Positions 1 to 16,900 of a stretch of 64,000 bases of DNA are shown here, one piece after another (within the stretch, counting starts at the first letter, position 1; each line of letters starts with the position of its first letter). Both the position numbers and the translations under genes were made by a program. The stretch is from Argopecten irradians. Its lineage: Eukaryota; Mollusca; Bivalvia; Pectinida; Pectinidae. A model generated the notes under the pieces. That model saw only the letters and a list, made by a program, of their open reading frames with translations, had not been told where the DNA came from and did not search any database. The DNA lies in contig NC_091136.1 of assembly GCF_041381155.1 (NCBI RefSeq), positions 46,056,284-46,120,283 of the forward strand, given 5' to 3'.

Positions 1-985
1 GATTACACAGGACTCGTGTTTATCTGAAGTGTTCTCATCATTAAAGGTAAGTAAGGATTACACAGGACTCGTGTTTATCTGTAGTGTTCTCATTATTAAA
101 GGTACGTAAGGATTATACAGGACTCGTGTTTATCTGTAGTGTTCTCATTATTAAAGGTAAGTACAGATTATACAGGACTCGTGTTTATCTGTAGTGTTCT
201 CATCATTAAAGGATTATACAGGACTCGTGTTTATCTGTAGTGTTCTCATTATCAAAGGTAAGTAAGAATTACACAGGACTCGTGTTTATCTGTAGTGTTC
301 TCATTATTAAAGGTAAGTACGGATTATACAGGACTCGTGTTTATCTGTAGTGTTTTCATTATTAAAGGTAAGTAAGGATTACACAGGACTCGTGTTTATC
401 TGTAGTGTTCTCATTATTAAAGGATTATACAGGACTCGTGTTTATCTGTAGTGTTCTCATTATTAAAGGTAAGTACGGATTATACAGGACTCGTGTTTAT
501 CTGTAGTGTTCTCATCATTAAAGGTAAGTAAAGATTACACAGGACTCGTGTTTATCTGTAGTGTTCTCATTATTAAAGGTAAGTAAGGATTATAGAGGAC
601 TCGTGTTTATCTGTAGTGTTCTCATCATTAAAGGTAAGTAAGGATTACACAGGACTCGTGTTTATCTGCAGTGTTCTCATTATTAAAGGTAGTAAGGTAT
701 TATACAGATTACTCGTGTTTATCTGTAGTGTTCTCATCATTAAAGGTAAGTAAGGATTACACAGGACTCGTGTTTATCTGTAGTGTTCTCATCATTAAAG
801 GTAAGTAAGGATTATACAGGACTCGTGTTTATCTGTAGTGTTCTCATCATTAAAGGTAAGTACGGATTATACAGGACTCGTGTTTATCTGTAGTGTTCTC
901 ATCATTAAAGGTAAGTACGGATTATACATGTATAGTACTCGTGTTTATCTGTAGTGTTCTCATTATTAATGGTATGTACGGATTA
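1..985. repeat. 55-bp minisatellite with iterated GTAAGT motif
   Basis: About 18 tandem copies of a 55-bp unit run from the left edge to about 985; the core string ACTCGTGTTTATCTG recurs at about 12, 67, 122, 177, 223, 278, 333, 388, 434, 489, 544, 599, 654, 711, 766, 821, 876 and 937. At least two copies are shortened by about 10 bp through loss of the GTAAGTAC segment (near 210 and 421). Most units contain TTAAAGGTAAGTA, a good match to a metazoan 5' splice site, preceded 17 bases earlier by TTTATCTGTAG, which looks like a 3' splice site. The array lies upstream of the giant exon and is probably intronic. I see no coding potential kept across units. Confidence 0.95.
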
Positions 986-1009
986 TCTAGATACCTTATA
1001 TGCTATTGT

Positions 1010-1395
1010 TGTTCCCCCTTAATTTCCCTTAAAACAGAAACGTCCTTGGGGGAAGGGGAACGGAGTTTATATCCATTTTGGCTCTGACGCCCCGTGGGCA
1101 GGAGGGGCGGGGCCCAAGAGGGGAAATAGAGGTAAATCCTTTAAATCGCTACTAGTCATAGAGCTCTGCATGGGTTGTAACCAAATTTGGCACAGAAAAA
1201 CCTCGGGGAAGGGTAAAATCTTTTAAATATTTTTTTGCTTTGACCCCATGGAGCAGAAAGAGTGAGGCCCAATAGGGGAATTAGAAGTAAATATTCAAGT
1301 TCCTTCGGAAAAGAAACAATGAATCTGTATTCAGAACATTACCTGGCATTGCAAAACAGATGAGCGATACAGACCCCCTGGGCCTCTTGTTATGC
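1010..1395. repeat. diverged dispersed repeat, probably a bivalve element
   Basis: This stretch holds two diverged copies of a roughly 150-base motif (G-rich segments GGCCCAAGAGGGGAAATAGA near 1110 and GGCCCAATAGGGGAATTAGA near 1265, each followed by GTAAAT). It ends with GATGAGCGATACAG...GGGCCTCTTGTT near 1360-1391. From memory, this G-rich body and ending are common in dispersed repeats of bivalve genomes; I cannot name the family. No transposase or reverse transcriptase frame is visible, so it would be a non-autonomous fragment. Boundaries are approximate. Confidence 0.5.
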
Positions 1396-1941
1396 TTCGT
1401 ATTCGTCATAAAAATACATATATATTGTTAAAAAGACATGTTATGTACAGAATCAATAAGCATTAAAAATACCGTGGTATATGAACAAAAAAGTATGAAT
1501 CTACGAATTTCCGTAAGAAACGGGGATTTTGAATCTGTAATTATCCAGCTAACATACGTAGATGTTCAGGTAGTTCGTGCACAAGAAAAATGACAATTGA
1601 TTTGTCTATTGTATAGACTTTTATTATACAAACTAAAAGGACAAGAAAAATCATTACCACATAGAAATACAATTTATACAACATTCCCTTTTAATGATAG
1701 TACAATTATTTGAAAATTTATGTTTTGACATACCTTCCTCAATTGTTCAGAAGTTACTATCACTGTTACAATACACTATCCAGGCCTTCCTAAGAAGGTT
1801 AGAGAGAAGTGTACCGTTAATAGATCGTTTTGATGCACATCACAAGACTAAACTACCTGTTTCATTTGTTGTTGTGCACAGAGTCAAGGATTTGTTGTCA
1901 ATCACAAAAGAACATCTAATGTTTTATTACTTCTGTTTAAG
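1396..1941 (+). other. probable intron upstream of the giant exon
   Basis: AT-rich sequence with no convincing exon. A 200-residue open frame at 1694-2296 overlaps it, but in a different frame from the downstream Ser/Thr-rich coding frame, and it becomes repetitive only because it runs into the 54-bp repeat, so I treat it as a shadow. The interval ends in a pyrimidine-rich acceptor (TTATTACTTCTGTTTAAG) at 1941. A second possible acceptor (TTCCCACCAACAG) ends at 1992. Confidence 0.5.
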
Positions 1942-4900
1942 CATCCTCGTCGAGTTCAAAAGATTCTTCCATCTATTCATTCCCACCAACAGCAATGAGT
2001 CAATCACGGGAACTCACATCTCATACTATGTCTCACTCAACATCCACATTGAGTCAATCATGGGAACTCACATTTCTTACGATGTCTCACCCAACATCCA
2101 CATTGAGTCAATTACAGAAACTCACATCTCATACGACGTCTCATCCAACATCAAAAATGACTCAATCTCAGGAACTCACATCTCATACGACGTCTCATCC
2201 AAAATCCACATTGAGTCAATCTCAGGAACTCACATCTTATACGACGTCTCACCCATCATCAACAACGACTCAATCACAGAAATTCACATCTCATAAGACG
2301 TCTCATCCAACATCAAAAATGAGTCAATCTCAGGAACTCACATCTCATACGACGTCTCGCCCAATATCAACAGTGGGCCAATCACAGGAACTCATATATC
2401 ATTCGTTGCCTAGTGCTAATCAACAAAGTACCACAATAATGATACTAAAGGGAGGTTCTAATTATATACCGACAATAGGGACCACCAGGTCAAGTGGTGT
2501 TACAGTTGGGACATCCCTACCAGCCAAAACAGCTCCATCCTTTGGCGATGGTCGTATCAGTACTTCGATTAGTACTGGAAACGATGGCGCCACTACTTTT
2601 AGTTCTGTTATTCAACGAACGACTAGTGAGAAGAATGTTGAAACCAGTACTTTTGGAATAACAGTACAGTTGATGGGTGCCGGTAACGTTGATACCACTG
2701 AATCGGATTCTATTTTACGTACCAGCTCTAATACAGAAATATCAACCGTAGAAATTGAAAATACAGACGGCAATGTGCCAGATGGCTACTTGAACGCCAG
2801 AGCTTCTACAACACACAAGAGTATTCAAGAGTTTAACATTGACAATGACAATGAATCCGCTTTTGGCAACGTAACTACGAATACAAATACATTCAACATG
2901 GATAGTGAAGTGTCGACTGCCGACAGTGTTAACATGGGGACTGCTGCTATCAATGAGCCTTCCTACGAGTCTTTCACCGACAACATAGACGATAGTGCTT
3001 TTACTACCAGTTTGGAAATTAATGGATCGTCTGCAGCCATATTAACTGTTAACACAGCAAGTATGAACAATAACACATTTAGTGAAATGATCGCATCGCT
3101 TAAAAAAGCAAACTTCACGTTCACAATAAATCCTAGCAATGTTAATCAATACAATCAACACAATAACTTGGAAAATCACGACAACATCAACAATACAAAT
3201 AATAATACTGTTAATATTAGTAATGCCAATCAACAGACAACTTCATCTAATGATAATATACCCAAAACTACAACAAATGAAAATGTACACACGACTACAA
3301 CTGATGATAATATACCCAAAACTACAACAAATGAAAATGTACACACGACTACAACTGATGGTGATGTACCCACGACTACAACTGATGATAATATACACAC
3401 GACTACAACTGATGATAATGTACACACGACTACAACTGATGATAACGTACACATGTCTACAACCGATGATAATGTACATACGACTACAACTAATGATAAT
3501 ATACACACGACTACAACTGATGATAATGTACATACGACTACAAATGATGATATTATACACACGACTACAACTGATGATAATGTACACACGACTACAACTA
3601 ATGATAATATACACTCGACTACAACTGATGATAATATACATACGACTACAAATGATGATATTATACACACGACTACAACTGATGATAATGTACACACGAC
3701 TACAACTAATGATAATATACACTCGACTACAACTGATGATAATATACATACGACTACAAATGATGATATTATACACACGACTACAACTGATGATAATGTA
3801 CACACGACTACAACTGATGATAATGTACACACGACTACAACTGATGATAATATACACACGACTACAACTGATGATAATGTACCCACGACTACAACTGATG
3901 ATAATATACACACGACTACAAATGATGATATTATACACACGACTACAACTGATGATAATATACACACGACTACAACTGATGATAATGTACACACGACTAC
4001 AACTGATGGTAATGTACCCACGACTACAACTGATGATATTATACACACGACTACAAATGATGATATTATACACACGACTACAACTGATGATAATGTACCC
4101 ACGACTACAACTGATGATAATATACACACGACTACAAATGATGATATTATACACACGACTACAACTGATGATAATGTACACACGACTACAACCGATGATA
4201 ATGTACACACGACTACAACCGATGATAATGTACCCACGACTACAACTGATGATAATATACACACGACTACAAATGATGATATTATACACACGACTACAAC
4301 TGATGATAATGTACCCACGACTACAACTGATGATATTATACACACGACTACAAATGATGATAATATACACACGACTACAACTGATGATAATGTACACACG
4401 ACTACAACTGATGATAATGTACACACGACTACAACTGATGATAATGTACACACGACTACAACTGATGATAATATACACACGACTACAACTGATGATAATG
4501 TACACACGACTACAACTGATGATAATATACATACGACTAAAAATGATGATATTATACACACGACTACAACTGATGATAATATAAGCATGACTACAACTGA
4601 TGATAATGTACCCACGACTACAACTGGTGATAATATACACACGACTACAACTGATGATAATATACACACGACTACAACTGATGATAATATACACACGACT
4701 ACAACTGATGATACTGTACACACGACAACAACTGATGATAATGTACACACGGCTACAACTGATGGTAATGTACCCACGACTATAACTGATGATACTGTAC
4801 ACACGACTACAACTGATGATACTGTACCCACGACTACAACTGATGATAATGTACACACGACTACAACTGATGATAATGTACACACGACTACAACTGATGG

Positions 4901-7900
4901 TAATGTACCCACGACTACAACTGATGATAATGTACACAGGACTACAACTGATGATAATGTACACACGACTACAACTGATGATAATGTACACACGACTACA
5001 ACTGATGATAATGTACACACGACTACAACTGATGATAATGTACCCACGACTACAACTGATGATAATGTACACACGACTACAACTGATGATAATGTACACA
5101 CGACTACAACTGATGATAATGTACACACGACTACAACTGATGATAATGTACCCACGACTACAACTGATGATAATGTACACACGACTACAACTGATGATAA
5201 TGTACCCACGACTACAACTGATGATAATGTACACAGGACTACAACTGATGATAATGTACACACGACTACAACTGATGATAATATACACACGACTACAACT
5301 GATGATAATATACACACGACTACAACTGATGATAATATACACACGACTACAACTGATGATAATGTACACACGACTACAACTGGTGATAATGTACACACGA
5401 CTACAACTGATGATAATGTACACACGACTACAACTGATGATAATATACACACGACTACAACTGATGATAATATACACACGACTACAACTGATGATAATAT
5501 ACACACGACTACAACTGATGATAATGTACCCACGACTACAACTGATGATAATATACACACGACTACAACTGATGATAATGTACCCACGATTACAACTGAT
5601 GATATTATAAACACGACTACAACTGATGATAATATACACACGACTACAACTGATGATAATATACACACGACTACAACTGATGATAATGTACACACGACTA
5701 CAACTGATGAATAATGTACCCACGACTACAACTGATGATAATGTATACACACGACTACAACTGATGATAATATACACACGACTACAACTGATGATAATGT
5801 ACACACGACTACAACTGATGATAATGTACCCACGACTACAACTGATGATAATGTACACACGACTTACAACTGATGATAATGTACACACGACTACAACTGA
5901 TGATAATGTACCCACGACTACAACTGATGATAATGTACACACGACTACAACTGATGATAATGTACACACGACTACAACTGATGATAATGTACACACGACT
6001 ACAACTGATGATAATGTACACACGACTACAACTGATGATAATGTACACACGACTACAACTGATGATAATGTACACACGACTACAAATGATGATAATGTAC
6101 ACACGACTACAAATGATGATAATGTAACCACGACTACAACTGATGATAATATACACACGACTACAACTGATGATAATATACACACGACTACAACTGATGA
6201 TAATGTACACACGACTACAACTGATGATAATGTACACACGACTACAACTGATGATAATGTACACACGACTACAACTGATGATACTGTACACACGACTACA
6301 ACTGATGATAATATACCCACGACTACAACTGATGATAATGTATACACACGACTACAACTGATGATAATGTACACACGACTACAACTGATGATAATGTACA
6401 CACGACTACAACTGATGATAATGTACACACGACTACAACTGATGATACTGTACACACGAACAACTGATGATAATGTACACACGAATACAACTGATGATAA
6501 TGTACACACGACTACAACTGATGATAATGTACCCACGACTACAACTGATGATAATGTACACAGGACTACAAGTGATGATAATGTACACACGACTACAACT
6601 GATGATAATGTACACACGACTACAACTGATGATAATGTACACACGACTACAACTGATGATAATGTACCCACGACTACAACTGATGATAATGTACACATGA
6701 CTACAACTGATGATAATGTACACACGACTACAACTGATGATAATGTACCCACGACTACAACTGATGATAATATACACACGACTACAACTGATGATAATGT
6801 ACACACGACTACAACTGATGATAATGTACCCATGACTACAACTGATGATAATGTACACACGACTACAACTGATGATAATGTACACACGACTACAACTGAT
6901 GATAATGTACCCACGACTACAACTGATGATAATATACACACGACTACAACTGATGATAATGTACACACGACTACAACTGATGATAATGTACACACGACTA
7001 CAACTGATGATAATGTACCCACGACTACAACTGATGATAATATACACACGACTACAACTGATGATAATGTACCCACGACTACAACTGATGATATTATACA
7101 CACGACTACAACTGATGATAATGTATCCACGACTACAACTGATGATAATATACACACGACTACAACTGATGATAATGTACCCACAACTACAACTGATGAT
7201 AATGTACCCACGACTACAACTGATGATAATATACACACGACTACAACTGATGATAATGTACCCACGACTACAACTGATGATAATGTACACACGACTACAA
7301 CTGATGATAATATACACACGACTACAACTGATGATAATGTACACACGACTACAACTGATGATAATGTACCCACGACTACAACTGATGATAATGTACCCAC
7401 GACTACAACTGATGATAATATACACACGACTACAACTGATGATAATGTACACACGACTACAACTGATGATAATGTACACACGACTACAACTGATGATAAT
7501 GTACCCACGACTACAAATGATGATAATATACACACGACTACAACTGATGATAATGTACACACGACTACAACTGATGATAATGTACACACGACTACAACTG
7601 ATGATAATGTACCCACGACTACAACTGATGATAATGTACACACGACTAAAACTGATGATAATGTACACACGACTACAACTGATGATAATGTACACACGAC
7701 TACAACTGAAAATGATGTAATGTACCCACGACTACAACTGATGATAATGTACACACGACTACAACTGATGATAATACATGCTACACCACGACTACAACTG
7801 ATGATAATGTACACACGACTACAACTGATGATAATGTACACACGACTACAACTGATGATAATGTACCCACGACTACAACTGATGATAATATACACACGAC

Positions 7901-10900
7901 TACAACTGATGATAATGTACCCACGACTACAACTGATGATAATATACACACGACTACAACTGATGATATTATACACACGACTACAACTGATGATAATATA
8001 CACACGACTACAACTGATGATAATGTACCCACGACTACAACTGATGATAATATACACACGACTACAACTGATGATAATGTACACACGACTACAACTGATG
8101 ATAATATACACACGACTACAACTGATGATAATGTACACACGACTACAACTGATGATAATATACACACGACTACAACTGATGATAATGTACCCACGACTAC
8201 AACTGATGATAATATACACACGACTACAACTGATGATAATGTACACACGACTACAACTGATGATAATATACACACGACTACAACTGATGATAATATACAC
8301 ACGACTACAACTGATGATAATGTACACACGACTACAACTGATGATAATGTACCCACGACTACAACTGATGATAATATACAACACACGACTACTACAACTG
8401 AAGATAATGTACACACACGACTACAACTGATGATAATATACACACGACTACAACTGATGATAATGTACACACGACTACAACTGATGATAATGTACACACG
8501 ACTACAACTGATGATAATGTACCCACGACTACAACTGATGATAATGTACACACGACTACAACTGATGATAATGTACACACGACTACAACTGATGATAATG
8601 TACACACGACTACAACTGATGATAATGTACCCACGACTACAACTGATGATAATATACACACGACTACAACTGATGATAATGTACACACGACTACAACTGA
8701 TGATAATGTACCACGACTACAACTGATGACAATTAACGATGATAATATACACACGACTACAACTGATGATAATGTACACACGACTACAACTGATGATAAT
8801 GTACACACGACTACAACTGATGATAATGATACACACACGACTACAACTGATGATAATGTACACACGACTACAACTGATGATAATGTACACACGACTACAA
8901 CTGATGATAATGTACCCACGACTACAACTGATGATAATATACACACGACTACAACTGATGATAATTACATGACTCAACTGATGATAATGTACCACGACTA
9001 CAACTGATGATAATGTACACACGACTACAACTGATGATAATATACACACGACTACAACTGATGATAATATACACACGACTACACAAACTGATGATAATGT
9101 ACACACGACTACAACTGATGATAATATACACACGACTACAACTGATGATAATATACACACGACTACAACTGATGATACAACTACAATACACACGAATAAT
9201 TAACACGACTACAACTGATGATAATGTACCACACGACTACAACTGATGATAATATACACACGACTACAACTGATGATAATATACACACGACTACAACTGA
9301 TGATAATGTACACACGACTACAACTGATGATAATGTATACACACGACTACAACTGATGATAATGTACCCACGACTACAACTGATGATAATGTACACACGA
9401 CTACAACTGATGATAATGTACACACGACTACAACTGATGATAATGTACACACGACTACAACTGATGATAATGTACGACACGTATGTACAGACTACAACTG
9501 ATGATAATGTACCCACGACTACAACTGATGATAAAGTACACACGACTACAACTGATGATAACGTACACATGTCTACAACTGATGGTAATGTACCCACGAC
9601 TACAACTGATGATAATGTACACAGGACTACAAGTGATGATAATGTACACACGACTACAACTGATGGTAATGTACCCACGACTACAACTGATGATAATGTA
9701 CACACGACTACAACTGATGATAATGTACACACGACTACAACTGATGATAATATACACACGACTACAACTGATGATAATGTACCACGTACACGATGATAAT
9801 AACACGACTACAACTGATGATAATGTACCCACGACTACAACTGATGATAATGTACACACGACTACAACTGATGATAATGTACACACGACTACAACTGATG
9901 ATAATGTACACACGACTACAACTGATGATAATGTACACACGACTACAACTGATGATAATGTACACACGACTACAACTGATGATAATGTACCCACGACTAC
10001 AACTGATGATAATATACACACGACTACAACTGATGATATAATGTACACACGACTACAACTGATGATAATGTACACACGACTACAACTGATGATAATGTAC
10101 ACACGACTACAACTGATGATAATGTACACACGACTACAACTGATGATAATATACACACGACTACAACTGATGATAATATACACACGACTACAAATGATGA
10201 TAATATACACACGACTACAACTGATGATAATATACACACGACTACAACTGATGATAATGTACCCACGACTACAACTGATGATAATGTACCCACGACTACA
10301 ACTGATGATAATATACACACGACTACAACTGATGATAATATACACACGACTACAACTGATGATAATGTACACACGACTACAACTGATGATAATGTACCCA
10401 CGACTACAACTGATGATAATATACACACGACTACAACTGATGATAATATACACACGACTACAACTGATGATAATGTACCCACGACTACAACTGATGATAA
10501 TGTACCCACGACTACAACTGATGATAATATACACACGACTACAACTGATGATAATGTACCCACGACTACAACTGATGATAATTATACACACGACTACAAC
10601 TGATGATAATGTACACACGACTACAACTGATGATAATGTACCCACGACTACAACTGATGATAATGTACCCACGACTACAACTGATGATAATATACACACG
10701 ACTACAACTGATGATAATGTACACACGACTACAACTGATGATAATGTACACACGACTACAACTGATGATAATGTACACACGACTACAACTGATGATAATG
10801 TACACACGACTACAACTGATGATAATGTACACACGACTACAACTGATGATAATGTACACACGACTACAACTGATGATAATGTACCCACGACTACAACTGA

Positions 10901-13900
10901 TGATAATGTACACACGACTACAACTGATGATAATGTACACACGACTACAAACTGATGATAATATACACACGACTACAACTGATTATAATGTACACACGAC
11001 TACAACTGATGATAATGTACCCACGACTACAACTGATGATAATGTACACACGACTACAACTGATGATAATGTACACACACGACTACAACTGATGATAATG
11101 TACACACGACTACAACTGATGATAATGTACACACGACTACAACTGATGATAATGTACCACGACTACAACTGATGATAATGTACACACGACTACAACTGAT
11201 GATAATGTACACACGACTACAACTGATGATAATGTACACACGACTACAACTGATGATAATGTACACACGACTACAACTGATGATAATGTACCCACGACTA
11301 CAACTGATGATAATGTACACACGACTACAACTGATATAATGTACCACGACTACAACTGATGATAATGTACACACGACTACAACTGATGATAATGTACACA
11401 CGACTACAACTGATGATAATGTACACACGACTACAACTGATGATAATGTACACACGACTACAACTGATGATAATGTACCCACGACTACAACTGATGATAA
11501 TATACACACGACTACAACTGATGATAATGTACCCACGACTACAACTGATGATAATATACACACGACTACAACTGATGATAATGTACCCACGACTACAACT
11601 GATGATAATGTACACACGACTACAACTGATGATAATGTACACACGACTACAACTGATGATAATGTACACACGACTACAACTGATGATAATGTACACACAA
11701 CTACAACTGATGATAATGTACCCACGACTACAACTGATGATAATGTATCCACGACTACAACTGATGATAATATACACACGACTACAACTGATGATAATGT
11801 ATACACGACGACAAGTGATGGTAATGTACCCACGACTACAACTCATGATAATGTACACAGGACTACAACTGATGATAATGTACACACGACTACAACTGAT
11901 GATAATGTACACACGACTACAACTGATGATAATGTACCCACGACTACAACTGATGATAATATACACACGACTACAACTGATGATAATGTACACACGACTA
12001 CAACTGATGATAATGTACACACGACTACAACTGATGATAATGTACACACGACTACAACTGATGATAATATACACACGACTACAACTGATGATAATGTACA
12101 CACGACTACAACTGATGATAATGTACACACGACTACAACTGATGATAATGTACACACGACTACAACTGATGATAATGTACACACGACTACAACTGATGAT
12201 AATGTACACACGACTACAACTGATGATAATGTACCCACGACTACAACTGATGATAATGTACACACGACTACAACTGATGATAATGTACCCACGACTACAA
12301 CTGATGATAATATACACACGACTACAACTGATGATAATGTACACACGACTACAACTGATGATAATGTACACACGACTACAACTGATGATAATATACACAC
12401 GACTACAACTGATGATAATGTACACACGACTACAACTGATGATAATGTACACACGACTACAACTGATGATAATGTACACACGACTACAACTGATGATAAT
12501 GTACCCACGACTACAACTGATGATAATGTACACACGACTACAACTGATGATAATGTACACACGACTACAACTGATGATAATGTACACACGACTACAACTG
12601 ATGATAATTACACACACGACTACAACTGATGATAATGTACCCACGACTACAACTGATGATAATGTACACACGACTACAACTGATGATAATATACAAACGA
12701 CTACAACTGATGATAATGTACACACGACTACAACTGATGATAATATACACACGACTACAACTGATGATAATATACACACGACTACAACTGATGATACTGT
12801 ACACAAGACTACAACTGATGATAATGTACACACGAATACAACTGATAGTAATGTACACACGACTACAACTGATGATAATGTACACACGACTACAACTGAT
12901 GATAATGTACACACGACTACAACTGATGATAATGTACACACGACTACAACTGATGATAATGTACCCACGACTACAACTGATGATAATGTACCCACGACTA
13001 CAACTGATGATAATGTACACACGACTACAACTGATGATAATGTACACACGACTACAACTGATGATAATGTACACACGACTACAACTGATGATAATGTACA
13101 CACGACTACAACTGATGATAATGTACCCACGACTACAACTGATGATAATGTACACACGACTACAACTGATGATAATGTACACACGACTACAACTGATGAT
13201 AATGTACACACGACTACAACTGATGATAATGTACACACGACTACAACTGATGATAATGTACACACGACTACAACTGATGATAATGTACACACGACTACAA
13301 CTGATGATAATGTACCCACGACTACAACTGATGATAATATACACACGACTACAACTGATGATAATGTACCCACGACTACAACTGATGATAATGTACCCAC
13401 GACTACAACTGATGATAATGTACACACGACTACAACTGATGATAATGTACCACACGACTACAACTGATATATAAATGATACACACGACTACAACTGATGA
13501 TAATGTACCCACGACTACAACTGATGATAATGTACACACGACTACAACTGATGATAATGTACCCACGACTACAACTGATGATAATATACACACGACTACA
13601 ACTGATGATAATGTACACACGACTACAACTGATGATAATGTACACACGACTACAACTGATGATAATGTACCCACGACTACAACTGATGATAATGTACCCA
13701 CGACTACAACTGATGATAATATACACACGACTACAACTGATGATAATATACACACGACTACAACTGATGATAATGTACACACGACTACAACTGATGATAA
13801 TGTACACACGACTACAACTGATGATAATGTACACACGACTACAACTGATGATAATGTACCCACGACTACAACTGATGATAATATACACACGACTACAACT

Positions 13901-16900
13901 GATGATAATGTACACACGACTACAACTGATGATAATGTACACACGACTACAACTGATGATAATGTACACACGACTACAACTGATGATAATGTACACACGG
14001 CTACAACTGATGGTAATGTACCCACGACTATAACTGATGATACTGTACACACGACTACAACTGATGATACTGTACACACGACTACAACTGATGATAATGT
14101 ACCCACGACTACAACTGATGATAATGTACACACGACGACAACTGATGATAATGTACCCACGACTACAACTGATGATAATGTACACACGACTACAACTGAT
14201 GATAATGTACACACGACTACAACTGATGATAATGTACACACGACTACAACTGATGATAATGTACACACGACTACAACTGATGATAATGTACACACGACTA
14301 CAACTGATGATAATGTACACACGACTACAACTGATGATAATGTACCCACTACTACAACTGATGATAATGTACCCACTACTACAACTGATGATAATGTTAC
14401 CACACGACTACAACTGATGATAATGTACACACGACTACAACTGATGATAATGTACACACGACTACAACTGATGATAATGTACCCACGACTACAACTGATG
14501 ATAATGTACACACGACTACAACTGATGATAATGTACACACGACTACAACTGATGATACTGTACACACGACTACAACTGATGATAATGTACACACGACTAC
14601 AACTGATGATAATGTACACACGACTACAACTGATGATAATGTACACACGACTACAACTGATGATAATGTACACACGACTACAACTGATGATAATGTACAC
14701 ACGACTACAACTGATGATAATGTACACACGACTACAACTGATGATAATGTACACACGACTACAACTGATGATAATGTACACACGACTACAACTGATGATA
14801 ATGTACACACGACTACAACTGATGATAATGTACCCACGACTACAACTGATGATAATATACCCACGACTACAACTGATGATAATGTACACACGACTACAAC
14901 TGATGATAATGTACCCACGACTACAACTGATGATAATGTACCCACGACTACAACTGATGATAATGTACCCACGACTACAACTGATGATAATGTACACACG
15001 ACTACAACTGATGATAATGTACACACGACTACAACTGATGATAATGTACCCACGACTACAACTGATGATAATGTACACACGACTACAACTGATGATAATG
15101 TACACACGACTACAACTGATGATAATGTACCCACGACTACAACTGATGATAATGTACACACGACTACAACTGATGATAATGTACACACGACTATCGAACT
15201 GATGATAATATTACACACGACTACAACTGATGATATATGTACACACGACTACAACTGATGATAATATACACACGACTACAACTGATGATATTGTACACAC
15301 GACTACAACTGATGATAATATACACACGACTACAACTGATGATAATGTACCCACGACTACAACTGATGATAATATACACACGACTACAACTGATGATAAT
15401 ATACACACGACTACAACTGATGATAATATACACACGACTACAACTGATGATAATGTACACACGACTACAACTGATGATAATGTACACACGACTACAACTG
15501 ATGATAATGTACCCACGACTACAACTGATGATAATGTACACACGACTACAACTGATGATAATGTACACACGACTACAACTGATGATAATGTACCACGACT
15601 ACAACTGATGATAATATACACACGACTACAACTGATGATAATGTACACACGACTACAACTGATGATAATGTACCCACGACTACAACTGATGATAATGTAC
15701 ACACGACTACAACTGATGATAATGTACACACGACTACAACTGATGATAATATAGACACGACTACAACTGATGATAATGTACACACGACTACAACTGATGA
15801 TAATGTACACACGACTACAACTGATGATAATGTACACACTACTACAACTGATGATAATGTACACACAACTACAACTGATGATAATATACACACGACTACA
15901 ACTGATGATAATGTACACACGACTACAACTGATGATAATGTACACACGACTACAACTGATGATAATGTACCCACGACTACAACTGATGATAATGTACACA
16001 CGACTACAACTGATGATAATGTACACATACAACTGACTACAACTGATGATAATGTACACACGACTACAACTGATGATAATGTACACACGACTACAACTGA
16101 TGATAATGTACACACGACTACAACTGATGATAATGTACCCACGACTACAACTGATGATAATATACACACGACTACAACTGATGATAATGTACACACGACT
16201 ACAACTGATGATAATATACACACGACTACAAATGATTGATAATATACACACGACTACAACTGATGATAATATACACACGACTACAACTGAAATGATAATA
16301 TACACACGACTACAACTGATGATAATGTATACACACGACTACAACTGATGATAATGTACACACGACTACAACTGATGATAATGTACCCACGACTACAACT
16401 GATGATAATGTACACACGACTACAACTGATGATAATATACACACGACTACAACTGATGATAATGTACACACGACTACAACTGATGATAATGTACACACGA
16501 CTACAACTGATGATAATGTACACACGACTACAACTGATGATAATGTACACACGACTACAACTGATGGTAATGTACCCACGACTACAACTGATGATAATGT
16601 ACACACGACTACAACTGATGATAATGTACACACGACTACAACTGATGATAATGTACACACGACTACAACTGATGATAATGTACACACGACTACAACTGAT
16701 GATAATGTACACACGACTACAACTGATGATAATGTACACACGACTACAACTGATGATAATGTACACACGACTACAAACTGATGATAATGTACACACGACT
16801 ACAACTGATGATAATGTACCACACGACTACAAACTGATGATAATGTACACACGACTACAACTGATGATAATGTACACACGACTACAACTGATGATAATGT

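Noticed and set aside
893..1087. 64-residue open frame at the end of the 55-bp array
   Set aside because: Composed mostly of one repeat unit and low-complexity sequence, with no upstream or downstream coding support.
1010..1395. Possibility of a rolling-circle transposon end at the GGGCCTCTTGTT tail
   Set aside because: No CTRR terminus with a hairpin just before it and no helicase frame, so only a generic dispersed-repeat call is justified.
1694..2296. 200-residue open frame starting with MIVQLFENLCFDIPSS
   Set aside because: Overlaps the 54-bp repeat in a different frame and stops inside it, while the other frame stays open for more than 3.7 kb. Its unique part has no recognisable features.
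3243..8414. 1,723-codon open frame on the minus strand (VYIIISCSR / CTLSSVVVV repeats), and similar long antisense frames across both arrays
   Set aside because: They exist only because the 27-bp unit has no stop in those frames. They have no unique flanking coding sequence, no domain, and switch frame at each indel.
5626..8430. Long forward frames reading RLQLMIMYT
   Set aside because: Second open forward frame of the same repeat. Not continuous with the unique Ser/Thr region or with the linker and SUEL exon, both of which fix TTTTDDNVH as the coding frame.
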